From: Drechmeria coniospora | Taxonomy: Eukaryota; Ascomycota; Sordariomycetes; Hypocreales; Ophiocordycipitaceae | Length of the DNA: 64,000 nucleotides | NCBI RefSeq assembly: GCF_001625195.1 | Contig: NC_054391.1 | Location: forward strand, 7,017,157 to 7,081,156 | Direction of reading: 5' to 3' | Part shown: in pieces, positions 58,249 to 64,000 of the stretch | How positions within the stretch are numbered: position 1 is the stretch's first letter | Layout of the letters: each line of letters starts with the position of its first letter | Position numbers and translations under genes: made by a program | Notes under the pieces: model-generated | Told to the model about the DNA's origin: nothing | The model's database searches: none | Seen by the model: only the letters and a program-made list of their open reading frames with translations

Positions 58249-60697
58249 CTTGACTGAGCGGCATGCGATGCGTTGCGGGGGGCTCAGTTGATTGCTGCCG
58301 TGGACAGACGGAGGAAACGAGGAAAAGTACGTCTGCAGTAAATGCTATTGCTTGCAAGTACGGGCACCTATCCGGCTCAGTAAGTACATGCATGCACGTA
58401 CTGTCTGTACTGTACGGAGTACATGTACTTACTTACAGTGCTTGCAACGAGTACGTACTTACTTACCTGGGTGCTATGTCATAGGCGCCATTACATGATT
58501 ACGTACGAAAACCTGGCTCCCAAGTGAAGGGTCACGTGTGGCTGCCCCGCCATGGTCCCGCAGCCTTGCTCCAGTATAAAGGGTGCTGAGCCAAATTTTC
58601 TTTTCCGTTTCCCTCTTACAAACATCAAGGATCTGTGCCTAGCGGTCCTCTGCTTCTCCGGAAGTCAGGGTTGATTGCTTTGCAGCTCGATAACGACATG
58701 GAGCCATCCACTTGCTATGGTGTCAATCATCCTATCGACAGGTCCAAGACTGATCTGGTCTTTTGCTGCCTCGTTCGTCGTCGTCAGACGGCTTGAGCTT
58801 TGCGGCATCTGCATCAAAGGCGCTATATTCCAAACCCCTTTTCCGAGACCGTCGGTCCGTGAGGTTGGGGAAAACCATGGCATGCCTACATTTCACGGCG
58901 CAATAGTGCTAGGTGACGATACGGACGGACCGCGTGCGGTCTTGTGATGAAGGCAGGAAGCTGCGGTGGATTTCCCTTGTCGGACCGACATTCGATCTCA
59001 GCCGAGCCCTTTCGCTGTTCACCTCCAGGCGTACCTTACCACGCAAGCACGTCGGTCCGTTTGTCGTGTCAGCTGTGGGCGTGCATATGCCTGGTTCCTT
59101 TCGGGAGTCTTGGGTTGCTCTGGATGCACGGTGCCTACGACAACCCCTGGCTGCTGGGCTTGGCGTAGATGATGGATCTAGAATAGTAATGCTCCGTGCA
59201 CAGGCAACACCGCTCAGTCGCTGCTGCGGAGGTATGTCGTACTTGCGGTATGGCCGAACCGTGAGCGTGAGGAACGAGACTGCAGTATGCTGGCGAGTTG
59301 TGAACTTGTGCGATGATGTTGGTGCAGGGTGTGCGGTGCGTGCGCGTTGCAATGCTCGGTGTGCGTTCACCTCGCGAAAGCCCGCGAAAGCTTGCCGAGG
59401 CTGAAATTGCACTTTTCAAACTTGACAGCATTTGTTCGACCGTCTGTCGGACTCTTAACGAGGCCCTTTGTATTTGTACATTTACTACTTATGTATGCGG
59501 CACATGTCTCTCATTACTACGGAGTACCATGTCGTCGACTTCGGAGAGTGCGTGCATACCCACGTGTCGATCCCGAACGCGCTGTTTAGTACTAGTACTG
59601 TAGCATTACCTACAGTACTTACGGCACACCAACTTGTACTGTACATGTTCTTGTAAGCACTCTGAACTCTTCGCTTCACGGGTGCTGCCGTTGTTTCCCA
59701 GCCCAGACCTACCCCTAGCTGCTCCATTGATGTGGAAACTACTCCGTACGCATAAGTACAATACTTGTATACTACACGGAGTAATTACTTGCACAGTACT
59801 CCGTACTTGTATTGGTACATACATTTACATGTACTGCATACTTAAGTAAGTTTTAAAAACTTGCAAGTATGCAGATGCTCGTGGTACATGTACACTAACA
59901 TGTAATGTACCATACAATAGTCAGTCTACTTGTATATGTACCTGTATGCAATGTACTCCGTACATGTAAGTACTTACAGGACACTCCTGACTCCCATGGG
60001 GTGTGAATACCTGAGCGCGCATTGGTATTGCTGACCTCCCTTAGTTGGAAGGTACTCCGGGGTCCGTATTCGTACCTGGGGAGACCTCCGCGGCAGTCGC
60101 AACCCATCAACGCTACTCCACACGAGTACATGCAATAATACTCCGAACTGTTACCTACCTAATACCGACCGACCTATTACCAGGTACGTACTCCAGAATA
60201 CTACAGAGGCCGATCGATGCGTACGAGTTACCAGGCATGATCGACCTAAATCTACCTCCTAGTAGATAGCTCATACGTAATGCAACGACCAACGACTCGG
60301 TACAGCTTCCATCAACACCTACCGTCACCCTGTCACAACATTGGACTTCGGAGATCGCCAACCCATCACGTTCCTTGCCCGCCGGCCTCGAACATCGTGA
60401 CACCCTGCCGTCGAGAGATACCGAGCAGCTGACTGTTTTGACTTTCGTCTTTGCCTCCGGCACTAGATCATTAGCTACACCTACCAACCTCCTCTTGTCC
60501 CATGCGCAAGATAGCAGGCTTGCCAAGGTAATACCGAAGCCCCCGAGCTTACTACGCCCCGCTGCCGAGGCCCTTCGGCGCTCGAGGGCCTCGCTATCGG
60601 CCCTTTCGGATTCCCAGGGGCCCCATGGAGAGCCTCAACGGCCGTAGCCGAGCTCTCGTATTGGCCTTGACAGCCCATGCCCTCCTGCGCATACATG
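58249..60697. other. Gene-poor spacer upstream of the glucoamylase gene
   Basis: Holds the SNU66 promoter side, two small clusters of island words (58380-58470 and 59510-60240, e.g. TACGGAGTACATGTAC at 58412) and GC-rich sequence between them. Two long open frames overlap on opposite strands at 58909-59412, a sign of composition rather than genes. A TATA-like element at 58573-58582 is listed separately. Confidence 0.5.
58573..58582 (+). promoter_or_regulatory. TATA-type element without an assigned gene
   Basis: AGTATAAAGG is followed 20-40 bp later by a pyrimidine-rich stretch (TTTTCTTTTCCGTTTCCCTC) that looks like a fungal start region. The next ATG (58699) opens a frame of only 32 codons (MEPSTCYGVNHPIDRSKTDL...). 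It may drive a short transcript; I cannot name a product. Confidence 0.35.
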
Positions 60698-60703
60698 TAT
60701 AAA
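60698..60703 (+). promoter_or_regulatory. TATA box of the glucoamylase gene
   Basis: TATAAA lies 79 bp before the ATG at 60782 but only 10 bp before an in-frame ATG at 60713. Transcription starting 30 or more bp downstream would exclude 60713, so the element helps decide the start. Confidence 0.55.
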
Positions 60704-60781
60704 TCAGTCACGATGAAGGCTCTCGATCAGGAAATTCCGGCCCTGTCCATCAACAACACAGCTGCTCTCGTGCATCCGGTC

Positions 60782-62985
<2,204 letters not shown>

Positions 62986-63603
62986 TTTGGCACGGCGTAT
63001 CCGTCGAGGCGACGAGAAACCTGACGGCCCAATCCCGTGGCAGCTCCAAATTGGGCCGTGCTTTATATCTCGTTTAAGGATTAACTCAAGCGGATTCTGA
63101 ACGACTCCTATTTGCACTGCACTCTCTGCGAAAACGAATGCATGGCTTGGAGATCATCTCGTCGAGGACTGAATGAACACCTATGAAGTGCTGTCGCGGT
63201 GCAGTGCTTGCACTCGTCACCTAGTTTTCATTTCTGACAAGTCGAACTACAATGTGCTACATACGAATGGGATTATAGACGGGAAAATTTGCACGGAACC
63301 AAGGCTGGATGTATTTATAGCCTACGGGTGCATGGAATGCGTCGGCACACAGCAGCCAAGTTTCAGCCTATAGGGCTTTATGATGTGATCGAAACTGAAT
63401 GATAGAATCCCAAATGTCCTTTCATCCTCCGGAAGAGGCATGATTCAATAAAGACTTTTAAGATATAATTCTTGATTTGAACACTCCCATAATGCGACGA
63501 CATGCAGGGAGCTCAATGCGCCCCATGGTCGTCGGCCTGTGCCGACTTGCATATCCCCAACGAGGTGTCATCAAAGCCAGTGCAGCCATCCTTCGGGGTT
63601 TAA
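62986..63603. other. Convergent spacer with an AATAAA signal
   Basis: The 3' side of the glucoamylase gene and of the arginyl-tRNA synthetase gene. AATAAA at 63447-63452 on the plus strand could be a polyadenylation signal, although it is 460 bp beyond the glucoamylase stop. No gene is seen. Confidence 0.5.
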
Positions 63604-64000
63604 TCACATCCTGTCCAGTGGGCTCAGGCCAAGTAGAACCATGGCGTTGCGAAGGACGATCCTCGCCGAGTCGTAAAGGGCCATGCGGGCCTTCATCACC
63701 TCAACTTCGCTGCCAACAATCCGGAGATGGCCATAGCTTGTGCTCAGAACGTGGGTCATCTTGAATAGATATCTGCAATACTGTTAGCATCGTATTGGAC
63801 AGTTGTTGGATGGGCTATAACTACGTGAGAATAGTGGTCGGCTCGAGTGTTCGGAGTGTGTTCGAGACCACATCTGGCCATTGGCTCACGACACGAAGCA
63901 GATTGATGGCCATGGGCTCCGTGAGCAACGACAGATCCGCCGAAGCAATGTCGGCTTCAGAGAGGCCGGCCTTTCTGGTGATGGAGCAGAGACGGGCATG
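63604..64000 (-). CDS. Arginyl-tRNA synthetase, C-terminal part (5' end outside window)
   Basis: Charges tRNA-Arg; class I synthetase. Two exons are visible on the minus strand: 64000-63825 (continues beyond the edge) and 63772-63604, joined across a 52-bp GT-AG intron. The translation reads LCSITRKAGLSEADI, then LTEPMAINLLRVVSQWPDVV, EPTTILTYLFKMTHVLSTSY, VMKARMALYDSARIVLRNAM and ends LLGLSPLDRM. This is the anticodon-binding (DALR) domain and the standard C terminus (LLGLSPxxRM) of eukaryotic and fungal mitochondrial ArgRS. The catalytic half and any presequence lie outside the window, so cytosolic or mitochondrial use cannot be decided. Confidence 0.93.

Overview
The window is nuclear DNA of a filamentous ascomycete. 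Genes carry short GT-AG introns (about 50-160 nt), proteins are typically Sordariomycete in layout (URA3 with a long acidic/basic insert, CYC8 with an intron-rich TPR half, RPL3 with an intron after codon 2), and coding regions are GC-rich. Hypocreales, perhaps Ophiocordycipitaceae, is my best guess, but placement rests on protein character only.

Layout. 1-9640 is a gene-free island dominated by GTAC-containing words and by TACGGAGTA / TACTCCGTA. 9641-22800 is gene-dense: CYC8/SSN6 (+), ornithine carbamoyltransferase (+) converging on the acetolactate synthase regulatory subunit ILV6 (-), ribosomal protein L3 (+), a small conserved protein (+) and anthranilate synthase TRP2 (+). 22801-36061 holds a frameshifted conserved fungal gene (-), a Y-family DNA polymerase iota (+), a DUF726 hydrolase-fold protein (+) and a DENN-domain Rab-GEF candidate (-). 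36990-41280 is a second GTAC island, followed by URA3 (+, 41933-43063). 43064-47861 is again gene-poor. 47862-58248 holds TRAPPC13 (-), a KHDC4-like KH-domain RNA-binding protein (-), a TAG1/DUF3712 vacuolar-type membrane protein (+) and the tri-snRNP protein SNU66 (-). A GH15 glucoamylase with a CBM20 starch-binding domain (+) lies at 60782-62985, and the 3' end of an arginyl-tRNA synthetase (-) runs off the right edge.

Functionally this is mostly housekeeping: amino-acid and pyrimidine synthesis (ARG3, ILV6, TRP2, URA3), translation (RPL3, ArgRS), splicing/RNA binding (SNU66, KHDC4-like), trafficking (DENN, TRAPPC13, TAG1), transcriptional repression (CYC8), lesion bypass (Pol iota) and starch use (glucoamylase). 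There is no secondary-metabolite cluster, tRNA, rRNA or CRISPR that I can support. Exon joins were checked by reading frame: every complete multi-exon model sums to a multiple of three.

Most worth a second look: the GTAC/TACGGAGTA islands and their palindromes; the homopolymer frameshift in the 23.3-24.5 kb gene; the missing nucleophile serine in the DUF726 protein; a GC-AG intron in TRAPPC13 in the same window as SNU66; and a possible mitochondrial presequence on the small 19.8 kb gene.
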